A DNA stretch of 64,000 nt from CAJBVG01 sp943372995. Its GTDB lineage: Bacteria; Bacteroidota; Bacteroidia; Sphingobacteriales; Sphingobacteriaceae. Below are positions 52,525-62,936 of the stretch, piece by piece; the stretch's first letter is position 1; each line of letters opens with the position of its first letter. The stretch is from the NCBI GenBank assembly GCA_943372995.1, contig CALSAQ010000001.1, positions 1-64,000 on the forward strand. Direction: 5' to 3'. The position numbers and the translations under genes were made by a program. The notes beneath the pieces were generated by a model. The model was not told where the DNA came from. It saw only the letters and a list, made by a program, of their open reading frames with translations, and searched no databases.

Positions 52525-52781
52525 TGTTTAGAGTAGTATTACCGATATTTTATCGAACTGAAGAAATGGTAAATGCACCAGAGGATGTAGAATTCAAGTT
52601 TACGGAATATGATGTAAAGGATGTTATATTTTACGATATAACGGCACTCGGTATATATACTGAAGATGGAAATGATTATACCACTATTCATTCACAAGGT
52701 TCTATTTTCTATTCACCTATGAAAAGAATTGAAATGGATAAATTAATTATGAAAGCAAAAAGCCAATTCTTATTACAATGA
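52524..52781 (+). CDS. Small head-tail protein
   Basis: The 85-aa protein is beta-rich with overlaps at both ends, in the place of a head-tail adaptor. Not recognised. Confidence 0.55.
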   Translation: MFRVVLPIFYRTEEMVNAPEDVEFKFTEYDVKDVIFYDITALGIYTEDGNDYTTIHSQGSIFYSPMKRIEMDKLIMKAKSQFLLQ

Positions 52782-53383
52782 GCTACGTAAATCAAAAAGT
52801 TTTAACAATACCAAATCCAAGAGGACTAGATAAATCAATTGCTTCATTACAGCAATCCCTATCATCTGTTAATTACCTTTCTAAAATATTTGGAAGAGCA
52901 TATATATTTAAAGAAAATAGAAATGATTCTGTAGTTATAGTGCCAAAAGTATATACAGGAAATAATGAATATGAAAATGTTATTGTAAATGATAACTATA
53001 CATCAATGTGTTTCTTTGTAGCTACAGGTCCATCAACTCCAATTGATTATGTACACAATAGTATTTCTAATTCATACAAACGCGAAATAGCACTTATTTT
53101 CTGGGGAAACTTAAAAAAAATCAATCCTTCACTCAATTACGTGTTTTCAGAATTAATCAAATCTGATTTATTAAAGGCACTTTCTAATAACGCTTATATC
53201 AATACTATCAATAAAATTGAGGATGATACCTATGAAAATGTATTTAAAGAGTTCAGGGGCTCTGAAAAGCTATATGAAGGCAGAACACAATACTTAGAAT
53301 ATCCATATACAGGAATTAGAATTGATCTAGAGGTAAAATTTGATGATGGTTTCTCTTGTAATGCACCTAGCGCAAATCAATAA
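52778..53383 (+). CDS. Putative tail terminator or completion protein
   Basis: The 201-aa alpha/beta protein lies two genes before the tail chaperone. The C-terminal GRTQYLEYPYTGIRIDLEVKF strand pattern fits a tail terminator. The assignment is by location. Confidence 0.55.
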   Translation: MSYVNQKVLTIPNPRGLDKSIASLQQSLSSVNYLSKIFGRAYIFKENRNDSVVIVPKVYTGNNEYENVIVNDNYTSMCFFVATGPSTPIDYVHNSISNSYKREIALIFWGNLKKINPSLNYVFSELIKSDLLKALSNNAYINTINKIEDDTYENVFKEFRGSEKLYEGRTQYLEYPYTGIRIDLEVKFDDGFSCNAPSANQ

Positions 53384-53385
53384 TT

Positions 53386-53655
53386 ATGAAAGAAGCATTA
53401 ATATTTTCTATAATAGTAGCCGGTTGCTTTACTACTATTATTCAAACACTTGAAAAGTGGAATTTTTCGGAATGGTTTAAGGTAAGAACTAAAATAAATG
53501 TATGTTATTTTTGCATTTCATTTTGGATATCAATAGCCTTGGCCATTATATTCTTTTATTTTAGTCCTGGTATTAATTATTGGTCATTTTTATGTCCATT
53601 AATAATACCCGCATTAACTTCATTTTTTCACAATTCACCAATTAAGGGTTTATGA
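53386..53655 (+). CDS. Membrane protein in the tail operon
   Basis: The 89-aa protein has hydrophobic segments at about 5-20, 43-62 and 65-82, with a CYFCISFWIS motif. It overlaps the tail chaperone gene by 4 nt. Similar small membrane proteins are seen near tail genes of Bacteroidota phages; role unknown. Confidence 0.6.
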   Translation: MKEALIFSIIVAGCFTTIIQTLEKWNFSEWFKVRTKINVCYFCISFWISIALAIIFFYFSPGINYWSFLCPLIIPALTSFFHNSPIKGL

Positions 53656-54074
53656 AAGTAGTAACAATAGGTAATAAGGAATATAGTTTTTTTGATAACA
53701 TTAAAGAAACTCCTGAGTTTAGATGGCAAAAGGCTCAAATATTTATTGCTCATGAGTCTGGGATAGGAAGTTCTATGGATTCTATACCATTACATTATTC
53801 TAGGTTTTTTCAATATATATCTGCTGGAAAAGTTGATTTACTCGCTGAAGAAGCTAATAATTTATATTTCAACTGGAATTCTATCATAAATAAAATTAAT
53901 TACAAATCTCTTTGCCTGGTATCTTTTATTGAATCGATAGATAAAGAACCTTTTTTACCAATTACTGATGATGATTATTTAAAACAGCATCATAGGCTAT
54001 TGGAAGATGGAATTACAAATGGAATGCTCGATGATCTGATCGAGGAAATAAAAAAAAAATTGATGATGAATTAG
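53652..54074 (+). CDS. Tail assembly chaperone, short form (gpG-like)
   Basis: The 140-aa product of the zero frame ends LMMN just after a run of ten A (54050-54059). Position (before the tape measure), length and the overlapping downstream frame match the tail chaperone pairs of siphoviruses, in which a fraction of ribosomes shift to make a longer GT-type protein. The sequence itself shows no other family link. Confidence 0.75.
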   Translation: MKVVTIGNKEYSFFDNIKETPEFRWQKAQIFIAHESGIGSSMDSIPLHYSRFFQYISAGKVDLLAEEANNLYFNWNSIINKINYKSLCLVSFIESIDKEPFLPITDDDYLKQHHRLLEDGITNGMLDDLIEEIKKKLMMN

Positions 54075-54427
54075 ATTATTATTTCCCAGATTCTTCCAAC
54101 AAGGCTCTTAATGATATTGAAGATTTCAGAAAATTAAACCTTTTAATACTCAAATATGAATTATCACAGGATCCTGTTATTCTACAGGAGATAAAAACAT
54201 TAGAGGCCTCAATTTTAGAAAAGAATAAGCCACTTAATTTCCGATCAAACGATGAAAATAACTTTGTTGTAACTGCTGATAAACAGTTTTATAAATCTAT
54301 TGCCATTTTAGAGGATAATGGGTTTATTATAGATAAAAAGATAAGCATGTTTGATTATAAAGTTAAAATCGAATATATTGAAGAAAAAATTAGAATTTCA
54401 CGTGCTAAATTGACTAATAAAAATTAG
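54050..54427 (+). CDS. -1 frameshift extension of the tail chaperone (gpGT-like)
   Basis: After AAA-AAA-AAA in the slippery run, the -1 frame reads IDDELDYYF and stays open for about 120 codons to the stop at 54425-54427. It has no suitable start codon of its own. The fused protein would be about 258 aa. A miscounted homopolymer could also produce this picture. Confidence 0.75.
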   Translation, partial: KKKIDDELDYYFPDSSNKALNDIEDFRKLNLLILKYELSQDPVILQEIKTLEASILEKNKPLNFRSNDENNFVVTADKQFYKSIAILEDNGFIIDKKISMFDYKVKIEYIEEKIRISRAKLTNKN

Positions 54428-54446
54428 AATTTTATTACCTTGCAAT

Positions 54447-54842
54447 ATGCTAAAACGGCTATTTACATTTATTGCAAGCCTTAGAATTGTATCTATAAAG
54501 GAAACACCACCCAAAGAGCAACCTTTATACAAACTAGATATTTTTGATTTATATAAACATCCAAATTTTAACAGCAGGGTATTAGATATTGTAAAACTAT
54601 TAGATGCTGAGCAATTTTATACCGTTACTAATCCAGATAAGGTAAATCCAGCTAGATTATTAGAGGAAGCGGATTACCAATTTTTTATTTTCAATTATTT
54701 AGACCATGAAGCTCATCAATATGCATACATATTTTGGACTAATATGACTTCATCACATGCAAGAGATATTTCAGACGAAGTTATAGAGTGGAAATCGGCA
54801 CAAGAAGATATTGAATGGGAAATTAGAAAAATATTGGACTAA
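54447..54842 (+). CDS. Tail-region hypothetical protein
   Basis: The 131-aa alpha-helical, acidic protein lies between the chaperone and the tape measure. Not recognised. Confidence 0.6.
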   Translation: MLKRLFTFIASLRIVSIKETPPKEQPLYKLDIFDLYKHPNFNSRVLDIVKLLDAEQFYTVTNPDKVNPARLLEEADYQFFIFNYLDHEAHQYAYIFWTNMTSSHARDISDEVIEWKSAQEDIEWEIRKILD

Positions 54843-54848
54843 ATATTT

Positions 54849-54887
54849 TATATTTGTGTAACACTTCTTACTGAGCTATGGGACGGC
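54849..54887 (+). promoter_or_regulatory. Tail promoter and leader hairpin
   Basis: TATATTTG (54849-54856) is followed by GCT-ATGGGAC-GGC (54875-54887), 47 nt before the tape measure start. The operator arms are poorly conserved (ACTAA-ATATT-TTAT upstream). Confidence 0.5.
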
Positions 54888-54934
54888 ATTCGTAAGGGTT
54901 TAATTTATTAGTAAAAATTAAATTCTTTAATGCC

Positions 54935-57862
54935 ATGAGTAACCCAATTAGCTTTCAAGAGCTTTTCGATTTAGATGGAATGGAAGCTGGCTATAAGCAA
55001 CTTCTAACAGCTGAGCGTGAGTTTTCTACACAAGCAAATAAGGACTTATCTATACTTGGAAAATCCGTTCAAAACCTAAGGGTTGAAATGGAGAAGTTGA
55101 TTCGTGAATTTGAATCACATAGTGTTGCAACCGATAAGAATTCTAAAGCCCTAAAAAACTTAATAGAGCAGAAAGATAAAACTATTAAGGCATATCGCGA
55201 TCAGATGGCCGCTATGGAGGCTAATCGTAAAATCCAAGATGAGGTTACTCAATCAATTTCAAGATTAAAAGAAGAGAATAAAAAACTCAATAAGGAATTA
55301 ATTGAAAATAAAAACAATACCACTTTATCAAAAATTGAGGCTGAAAAACTAGCAAAGGCTAAGTTAGATCTAAAAAATAAAACTACTGAAGAGGCAATAG
55401 CTACAAAGCAAGCAGCTACTAATATGAAGATTGCTGCAGGTTCTTATGATGAAGCTAATTTAAGAGCGAAGGAATTACTAAAAACAATTAAAGCAGCTGA
55501 AGGTGGATTTACCTCACAAAGTCCTGCAATTCAAAAAAACATTTTAGATTATAAAGAATTAAGTACCCAATTGTTAAAATATGAACAACAATTAGGTATT
55601 AATTATAGAAATGTTGGAAACTATAGATCGGGTTATAATGGATTAGCAAATTCTGTAAATCAAATTACAAGAGAGTTTTCTGCATTCAATTACTCTGTTA
55701 GTACAGGTTTAATGGGTCTATCTAACAACTTACCAATATTTACAGATCAAATTAAAGCATTAATTGATGCAAATAGACAGTTAGTTGCTGAGGGTAAACA
55801 ACCAGTAAGTATATTAAAAACACTTGGAAGTGCTATCATATCATGGCAAACTCTTATATCACTTACAATTACTGGTCTAACTGTATTTGGCCCTAAATTA
55901 TGGGAATTAGCAAAAGGGTTATTTGGTTCTAAAGAAGCTTTTGATGCATCTAGAGAAAGTATTAAGTTATATTATGAAGCTTTTAAAAATTCTTCATATG
56001 TACAAGCAATAAATGATGTTAATCAACTTCGTACTAATATTGATCTATATCATAAAGGCTTGATTTCTGGTGAACAAGTTGTAAAGCAATATAATGAGAC
56101 ATTAGGAAAAACAACTGGAGAAATTAAAAATATTAACCAAGCAGAAACTTTCTTAATAAATAATTCAAAGGCATACATCAAAATGATGTATTTAAAAGCT
56201 GCTGCAACACTTGCACAAGAAGAAGCTGCAAAGTCATATGTCAAACAACAACAAATACTTGCTGATAGAACAAAATTTTATGCAGAAAAAGAGGCCGAAA
56301 TAACTAAAGAGGAAATAAAACATATTGCTGGACTTGAAGCATTAAGAAGACCTGAAAATTCAATTAATCAAGATAGACTCATTACAGAAGCAAAGGAATA
56401 TTTCGCCAATGAACGTAAGAAGATATATAACAAACAAATCGCTGAAGAGTTAAATGCTGAAGAGGAAAAGAAAAAAGCATTCCTTAAAATAACTAATGAC
56501 GCATATACAGAGGCAGCAAAAATTGCAGAAAATAATAATCTTGATCTATTTAATAATGTTGATACCGAAAAGATAATTGGAGCGTATGCACAACTTAAAA
56601 ATGAGGCCTCTAAGTTTGAAGAAGAAATACAGAATTTACTTGCACAAAGAAAAACCGTACCTGATACATTAATAATAAGACTTAATAAAGTAAATGAACT
56701 GATAGCAAGTATTGATGCTCAAATGAATTTACTTGCAAATCCAGATTTAGGAAAATTTAAATTAGATCCTCCATCATTAAATCCTGATGAATTTGCAGCT
56801 GAAACAGAATCATTAAAAGATGAATACTTTGATTTTCAAGATTGGCTTACTAAAAACGATGATGAAAAAAGTGCAGAAAGAACTAAAAAGCGTAATGCTG
56901 ATATAACTGCAGCAACTGATTTCGCTAAGAATAATGGACTGGAAGTCGCTGAGGTTTATAATGATTTTTTAAAATCAGGGTATGAAACATTTGCTAAATA
57001 CGAAGAAGCAAAAACTAAGAAAAAGAGAGATGAAGAGGGTATTAGAAACAGAATAATGCAGGAGGTGATAAATCTTGGTACTACTCTTATAAATGGATAC
57101 TTTGAATTAGAACAAAATAATAATGCAGCAGCATTGGAATCTGCTAGAAGGAGATTTGAAGTAGATACTCAGTTAGCTGGTGATAATGAAGAAGCGAAAA
57201 AGAAAGCTGCTAAAGCATATGATGCTGAAGTAAAAAGAATAAACAGGGAAAAAGCACAAAATGAAAAACAGCAAGCTTTATTTAGTATAGCTTTAAATAC
57301 ATCAATAGCAGTTGGTAAATCAATTGCAGAATCACCATTAACTTTTGGTTTGCCATTTTCGGCATTTGCATTGGCACAAGGAGTTATTCAAGCTGCATTA
57401 GTTACATCGAGACCTATTCCTCAATACTATAAAGGTGTTGAATATTCTCCTGAAGGACCAGCTATTGTTGGTGAGCATGGTCGAGAATTAATCAAGGAAC
57501 CATCTGGTAAAATGAGATTAACTGGAGATAATGCAGAAATGACTTATTTACCAAGAGGATCAAAAGTATTTACAGCTACAGCAACAAAAGACCTTTTAAA
57601 AAGAGCTGAAATTCAAGCTATGATTAATCATGAGAAAAGCTTTAACTCAGAGTTAAATAATAAGATGATTGAATATAATATGATTACTCATACTACAAAT
57701 TCTACTAATAATATAACATTGGAAGATATGAAGGAAGCATTTAGTACATCAGTAAGCAAGTTGCCACTTCAAATATTTAATCTAGATGAAAATGGATACA
57801 GAAGAGCTATAAGTAAAGGTAATTCAACACAGATTATTAGAAATTATAATAAAAATGCCTGA
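54935..57862 (+). CDS. Tail tape measure protein
   Basis: The 975-aa protein has long coiled-coil stretches (about 45-160 and 460-560), two hydrophobic segments (about 305-325 and 795-825), and the C-terminal motif YKGVEYSPEGPAIVGEHG. This motif is typical of tape measures in Bacteroidota phages. At roughly 0.15 nm per residue a tail near 150 nm is expected. It has its own promoter and leader and overlaps the next gene by 8 nt. Confidence 0.9.
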   Translation: MSNPISFQELFDLDGMEAGYKQLLTAEREFSTQANKDLSILGKSVQNLRVEMEKLIREFESHSVATDKNSKALKNLIEQKDKTIKAYRDQMAAMEANRKIQDEVTQSISRLKEENKKLNKELIENKNNTTLSKIEAEKLAKAKLDLKNKTTEEAIATKQAATNMKIAAGSYDEANLRAKELLKTIKAAEGGFTSQSPAIQKNILDYKELSTQLLKYEQQLGINYRNVGNYRSGYNGLANSVNQITREFSAFNYSVSTGLMGLSNNLPIFTDQIKALIDANRQLVAEGKQPVSILKTLGSAIISWQTLISLTITGLTVFGPKLWELAKGLFGSKEAFDASRESIKLYYEAFKNSSYVQAINDVNQLRTNIDLYHKGLISGEQVVKQYNETLGKTTGEIKNINQAETFLINNSKAYIKMMYLKAAATLAQEEAAKSYVKQQQILADRTKFYAEKEAEITKEEIKHIAGLEALRRPENSINQDRLITEAKEYFANERKKIYNKQIAEELNAEEEKKKAFLKITNDAYTEAAKIAENNNLDLFNNVDTEKIIGAYAQLKNEASKFEEEIQNLLAQRKTVPDTLIIRLNKVNELIASIDAQMNLLANPDLGKFKLDPPSLNPDEFAAETESLKDEYFDFQDWLTKNDDEKSAERTKKRNADITAATDFAKNNGLEVAEVYNDFLKSGYETFAKYEEAKTKKKRDEEGIRNRIMQEVINLGTTLINGYFELEQNNNAAALESARRRFEVDTQLAGDNEEAKKKAAKAYDAEVKRINREKAQNEKQQALFSIALNTSIAVGKSIAESPLTFGLPFSAFALAQGVIQAALVTSRPIPQYYKGVEYSPEGPAIVGEHGRELIKEPSGKMRLTGDNAEMTYLPRGSKVFTATATKDLLKRAEIQAMINHEKSFNSELNNKMIEYNMITHTTNSTNNITLEDMKEAFSTSVSKLPLQIFNLDENGYRRAISKGNSTQIIRNYNKNA

Positions 57863-60644
57863 TATAAATTTATATTCTGGAGAAGAACAATTTCGATTAG
57901 TAATCGGAGGCGACTATTGGGTAATTAGAGAACCCGAAGGATGGGATCAATATATGTTGGTTACAACAAGAGATCCAAATAAGCATGGTTTTATTACCAC
58001 TATGACCAATGATGATGTAGTTCTTAAATTTTCAAAAGAATCTGGAAAAGACTATATCGATGCTGAATATGCTTTGAATGGTCCTGATGCAAACATTGTA
58101 TTGCAGTTTGGATTATGGGATGGAGTTACTTTCGAAGAGCAAATATCTATCCGTTTAACCCTAGAAGAATATGAAAAGTACCATAACTATTCAGAAATGG
58201 GAGGGAGTACAAGTGAAAGTATAGAATTATTCAGAACAAGATTAGATTCTAAAGCCGATTTAAATGGGAATAGAGATTTTAATGATAATGAAATTGCACC
58301 ACTTGATGATAAAGAGATAGTATTTCATTCTAAGGTCCTTCAAAAAGAATCTAAAATCACAAAAAGTATTACCGAGACTGCATCTGAAAGTGTGGCAAAT
58401 AATAATCCAGTTAGTTTCTTTACAGTTCTCAATCTAAGTAAAAACTTCTATGGATTATTGGGATTAGATTTTGTTGAACCTTCAGAATTAACAGATGTAT
58501 ATACAGGTGCAACTGGTGTAACTCAAAGTGATTTCTTAAGAAAATCTCTATTTCAATATAAGGCAAAAGAGCGTGGTGAGCATCTAATAGATATCGATAT
58601 TACAATAAGTGCAACAATTAAGTATACAATTTCTGCAACACCAGAGTTATTGGATGATGTATTTTATGATAAATCGGATTGCTTATTGAAAATTGAACTT
58701 ATTTTAAGAATAGGAACAAGTGAAGAAGTAATATATGAAACCTTTACAACTGATTGTGGTGATGATGAGTTAATTATTACTGATCAACATATAGTTGAAT
58801 CTAGAACTAAATTTATCAATCAAAATGAAGAGGTTCAGCTATATTTAAAATATACATATGTACAGACATTATCATCTTTTGTTAATATTAAAAGTGTTAA
58901 TGTTTTATTGGAATCTTATTTAACAGTAAACCAAGGCTCATTTTTAAAATTTACTGCCATAACTGAAACAAGATATACAAGCGGTGGTGTAGCTATGATT
59001 TATGAAGCATTTCAAAAATGCTTACAAATAGTAACAGGTAAAAAATATCCATTAATATCCAATTTTTTAGGTAGAACAGATATTGGTTATGTAAATAATG
59101 GTTGTGGTTCGAAATATTCATTAACAAATGGTAAGAAAATTAGATCACTACCATTAGAAGAATCGCATTTAAAGTTTAGTGGAAATGAATTCTTCAATTC
59201 TCTTGATGCAATATTCTGTTGTGGTATGGGAATAGAATTATCAGAAGGTAAATTCTATTTTACTGGAGAAATTTCAGATAATAAGCTTACTACACAGTTT
59301 TTAATTCCAGAATATGATTCTGGTGAATTAATTTTTTATGTCGATGGTGAAGAATCTCCAATAGGTAACGTAACAGAAGTATCTATCTTATCTGGTAGTG
59401 GAACTTCTGATGATCCATATGTATATTCTTGGTCAAATACTATTGATGATTATCCAGCTCAATTATTTGCTGTTGTTGTAAGTAGCATGGTGGGTAAAGA
59501 GATTGTTAGATTTGAAAAGAGAGAATATTTTTATAGAGATATTGAGCTATTTACAATTCCTGCTTCTCGAATAAATAAAAAATCATATCGCGAAACTTGT
59601 AATAGTGACATAATCTTCAATGAAGTTCATATCGGATATAAAAAATATCCAGAAAATGAACTAAATACCTTGGATGAGTTTAATACTAAACACGAATATT
59701 TATTACCATTTAAAACTCAAAAAAGGAAATTAGAGAAGTTTTGTGATTTTATAACTTCAGGATACGCAATTGAATTTCAGAGAAGATCACAGTTTTCAGA
59801 TGAAAAAACAGGTAAAAGTGCTGTAGCATATGATGATGATATCTTTCTCATTGCACTATCAAATGAAGAGTATCAAATACCTGCATTCTATTTTATAGAC
59901 AATCAAATATTCCTGAACCAAAGAATAATAAATCCTCCTGCCATACCATTTACAATTGAAATAATGGCTTTACCAGGTGGTACAACATCTAATGCTGGTA
60001 TATATACAGTCAATAGTATTGAAGATATAGGATTTCTTCCATACACCTCATTGTTGACAATTGATGAAACATTAACTACTGAAATTCCTGTATTAACAGT
60101 AGTAAAATATACAGCAGGTGATTATACTCCAGAAAGGGCCCAACCATTTGATATTGTTAATAATATAATAGGTCCAAACTCAGCATACAATTTGAGGTTG
60201 TCACCAAAAAGAATGTTAATGAATTGGGCTAGATGGTTCAATTCTGGACTTTTTCACAAATCAGGTTCACAAGTTGTAATTAACACATTCACTAAAAACA
60301 ATATAATTTCTGGTGGATTAGAAACTCAGTTTAATGAGGCTGAAACTTGTAACCTTGGAGACGATACTAAAGCTTTAATAGTAGAAAATAACAATGAATC
60401 TCTATCTAATCTTAATAGTAATCAAAAGTTACTTAAACCATTTAGAATAAAATTATCTGCAAGATTGACATGGAGTGAGGTTCAATACATTAGAGATCGA
60501 CTGAAAAAGGGTTATTTATCGAATGCATATGGTTATATAAAATTTGAAGATTTAGATGGTGTTCAAAAAAAGGGTTTCATCGAAAGTTTGAAGTTTAATC
60601 CTAAAATAGAAGAAGTAGAATTTACATTATTAGAAAAAGCTTAA
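57855..60644 (+). CDS. Large tail tip/baseplate protein
   Basis: The 929-aa protein follows the tape measure, the place of the distal tail and tail-associated proteins. It is beta-rich, without recognised catalytic motifs. The C-terminal 80 residues (RIKLSARLTWSEVQYIRDRL then a strand pair) resemble the domain that ends other tail hub proteins. Function assigned by position. Confidence 0.68.
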   Translation: MPDINLYSGEEQFRLVIGGDYWVIREPEGWDQYMLVTTRDPNKHGFITTMTNDDVVLKFSKESGKDYIDAEYALNGPDANIVLQFGLWDGVTFEEQISIRLTLEEYEKYHNYSEMGGSTSESIELFRTRLDSKADLNGNRDFNDNEIAPLDDKEIVFHSKVLQKESKITKSITETASESVANNNPVSFFTVLNLSKNFYGLLGLDFVEPSELTDVYTGATGVTQSDFLRKSLFQYKAKERGEHLIDIDITISATIKYTISATPELLDDVFYDKSDCLLKIELILRIGTSEEVIYETFTTDCGDDELIITDQHIVESRTKFINQNEEVQLYLKYTYVQTLSSFVNIKSVNVLLESYLTVNQGSFLKFTAITETRYTSGGVAMIYEAFQKCLQIVTGKKYPLISNFLGRTDIGYVNNGCGSKYSLTNGKKIRSLPLEESHLKFSGNEFFNSLDAIFCCGMGIELSEGKFYFTGEISDNKLTTQFLIPEYDSGELIFYVDGEESPIGNVTEVSILSGSGTSDDPYVYSWSNTIDDYPAQLFAVVVSSMVGKEIVRFEKREYFYRDIELFTIPASRINKKSYRETCNSDIIFNEVHIGYKKYPENELNTLDEFNTKHEYLLPFKTQKRKLEKFCDFITSGYAIEFQRRSQFSDEKTGKSAVAYDDDIFLIALSNEEYQIPAFYFIDNQIFLNQRIINPPAIPFTIEIMALPGGTTSNAGIYTVNSIEDIGFLPYTSLLTIDETLTTEIPVLTVVKYTAGDYTPERAQPFDIVNNIIGPNSAYNLRLSPKRMLMNWARWFNSGLFHKSGSQVVINTFTKNNIISGGLETQFNEAETCNLGDDTKALIVENNNESLSNLNSNQKLLKPFRIKLSARLTWSEVQYIRDRLKKGYLSNAYGYIKFEDLDGVQKKGFIESLKFNPKIEEVEFTLLEKA

Positions 60645-60648
60645 TAAG

Positions 60649-62934
60649 ATGCCTAGAAGTTATAAAAATCAACCATCGGTTAATAGATTTAATTTTATTA
60701 GATGGTATCAAGACCTTAACTTAATTAAGAATGGTGAATTTGCTGTTGGTAGTGGTAACAATTTTACAAATTGGTCTAAAACAATTCCCACTCATACAAA
60801 TATTTTAAAATATTCTGATGATTTAACGAATGCTGTATGGAGTAAAACAGATTTAACTGCAACCACTAATTCAATAACTGGTTCTGTTGGAAATGCTTTC
60901 AAGCATATATTTTATCAATTACCAGGAGGATTATCTGGTAGTTATACATATCAATTTAAAGCCAAATATGATACTCAACAATTTATACAGGTATTGTGGA
61001 GTGGAGAAGGCCATTATACAAATATAGACTTAGTGAATGGTGTTGTTGCATCTTTTAGTGGGGAATCATCTACTATTGAGCCTATTGGTGGAGGTTATTT
61101 TTTAATTAAGATAACATTTAATGCAACTGTTACTGATGGACATTTTATTTCTTTAATTGATTCTCTTGCTTCAGCTAGAGCTAGCAATACAACTTCAACA
61201 AATAAAGTATTCATAAAAAATCAAATGTTAGAACCTGGTAATAAAGCTAGTTCATACATTCCAACTACATCATCATCTGTTACCGCTGATGATGGAGAAA
61301 TCATACCAGCAACTAGATCAAATCTATTATTATATGCAAATGATTTTACTAATGTAGTTTGGAGTAAAATAAACTCGGCAATTATAGGAAATAAACTAGT
61401 TGAAGATGTAGGTGTTTCGCAGAAATATATTTTACAATCTTATTCAACATCTTCATTTGCACCATTTACATATTCTGAATCTATAAAGGCTGATGGAAGA
61501 AATTATGTAAGATTTGGTATGACTGATGGTATAAGTGATGCTTATGTTGATGTCAATTTAATCAATGGTACCACAAATAATATTACAGCATTAGGCTCAT
61601 GGTTAAATCCAGTTGCTGTAGTAAAAAAAGATAAAGATAATGATGGTTATTGGAGAATATCTTTTACATGTACTAAAGGTGATGGAACAAATATATACCC
61701 TATCATTTATATTTGTAATACTTTAGGTAATACTTCTTATAATGGTGATGGTACAAGTGGTATATTATTAAAAAATGCACAATTAGAACCATCATCAATT
61801 GATACAGAATTTATTCCTACTACTTTTTTATCAGTAACAGTAAATGATGGAGTTTCAAATTCAAGAGCTATAAGAATTAATCGTGGTGTTAAAGATACAA
61901 TTGGATTTAACCAATCTACAGTATTGGGTTCAGCTGGTAAATATAAGGTAGAGTTTTGGGCTAAAAAAGCAACTCAAATAAACCCAATTATAACTCTTAA
62001 ATCAGATTCTTCAAATTTCCAAAGTTTCGAGATTAATTCCACATCATTTCAAAAATATGAAGCTGAATTAAATGCATTGCTTGCTGATAATCAAATTAGC
62101 ATTACAAGTGATGTAGATAATTCATCGGTAATTATAGATAATGTGGTTATTAAGGAAATTAAAACTGGTGAGAATGTAAATATTCCTAATCCATATAAAA
62201 TTAATCCTGGAATGTACTCAATGCCAATACTTACACCAGGTGATATTTTAAGGTTTTATATAAACTTTGACACACCCATTACTGGAATTACCAAATCGGA
62301 TATAATTCCTGCTTTATACACAGCAAATGGTGAAAGGGTTTATTCTTGGAGTACAAGTGTTCTTTCTGAGATTACTGTTGGTGCTGGTAAACATTATTAT
62401 ACAAATGACATTGATTTATCAGTTTTAAATAGCCTATCTGAGGGTATATACTATCTGGCCTTATACAATACAGCTACTGGAAATATTCTATATACTTCTA
62501 ATTATTTATGGTTATTAAAAGGTACAAGTTCATACGATTTATCTTCATATATAGAGTTCAGGCATTATAAAAATATTTTCAACTTCCAATATGAACATAA
62601 CGATCTAACAAGTTATATGCAAAAGTTTAGGATCATGTTATTGGAAAAGGAAATTCTAAATGGTGGTGAAGTTTCAACATATAGAGAGATATCAACTGGT
62701 AAAACCCGATTAACTAATTCATATGATGAAAGAGTAGTTAAAGCTGAAACCTATTATTTTGATAGAGAAATGCATGAGGCTGCAGATGTATTATTTAGGC
62801 ATGAAAATATAACCATAAATGATAAATCATACATAGCAAAAGGGTTCTATTCTTCTAATCTAGAACAAGTAAATGCATTATCTAAAGGAGAAATTGAATT
62901 AATCGATCAAGAATTTTCTGAATTAAATAAATAA
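60649..62934 (+). CDS. Tail fibre/receptor-binding protein with duplicated fibre domain
   Basis: The 761-aa protein has two related units, about 46-205 and 225-400. Each opens with an NxLxY-S/A-DDxTNxVWSK pattern and ends with FIPTT-like SSVT/SVTV-DDG/NDG. Such units are common in phage fibres and head spikes. A third carbohydrate-binding-like region (about 405-510) follows. The C-terminal 250 residues are unlike the repeats. It is the likely host-recognition protein and, in contrast to many phages, it is not linked to the DGR. Confidence 0.75.
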   Translation: MPRSYKNQPSVNRFNFIRWYQDLNLIKNGEFAVGSGNNFTNWSKTIPTHTNILKYSDDLTNAVWSKTDLTATTNSITGSVGNAFKHIFYQLPGGLSGSYTYQFKAKYDTQQFIQVLWSGEGHYTNIDLVNGVVASFSGESSTIEPIGGGYFLIKITFNATVTDGHFISLIDSLASARASNTTSTNKVFIKNQMLEPGNKASSYIPTTSSSVTADDGEIIPATRSNLLLYANDFTNVVWSKINSAIIGNKLVEDVGVSQKYILQSYSTSSFAPFTYSESIKADGRNYVRFGMTDGISDAYVDVNLINGTTNNITALGSWLNPVAVVKKDKDNDGYWRISFTCTKGDGTNIYPIIYICNTLGNTSYNGDGTSGILLKNAQLEPSSIDTEFIPTTFLSVTVNDGVSNSRAIRINRGVKDTIGFNQSTVLGSAGKYKVEFWAKKATQINPIITLKSDSSNFQSFEINSTSFQKYEAELNALLADNQISITSDVDNSSVIIDNVVIKEIKTGENVNIPNPYKINPGMYSMPILTPGDILRFYINFDTPITGITKSDIIPALYTANGERVYSWSTSVLSEITVGAGKHYYTNDIDLSVLNSLSEGIYYLALYNTATGNILYTSNYLWLLKGTSSYDLSSYIEFRHYKNIFNFQYEHNDLTSYMQKFRIMLLEKEILNGGEVSTYREISTGKTRLTNSYDERVVKAETYYFDREMHEAADVLFRHENITINDKSYIAKGFYSSNLEQVNALSKGEIELIDQEFSELNK

Positions 62935-62936
62935 CG

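Noticed and set aside
53652..54427. Tail chaperone gene as a pseudogene by frameshift
   Set aside because: The slippery A run, the length of both frames and the place before the tape measure fit a programmed shift better. An assembly error remains possible and is stated.
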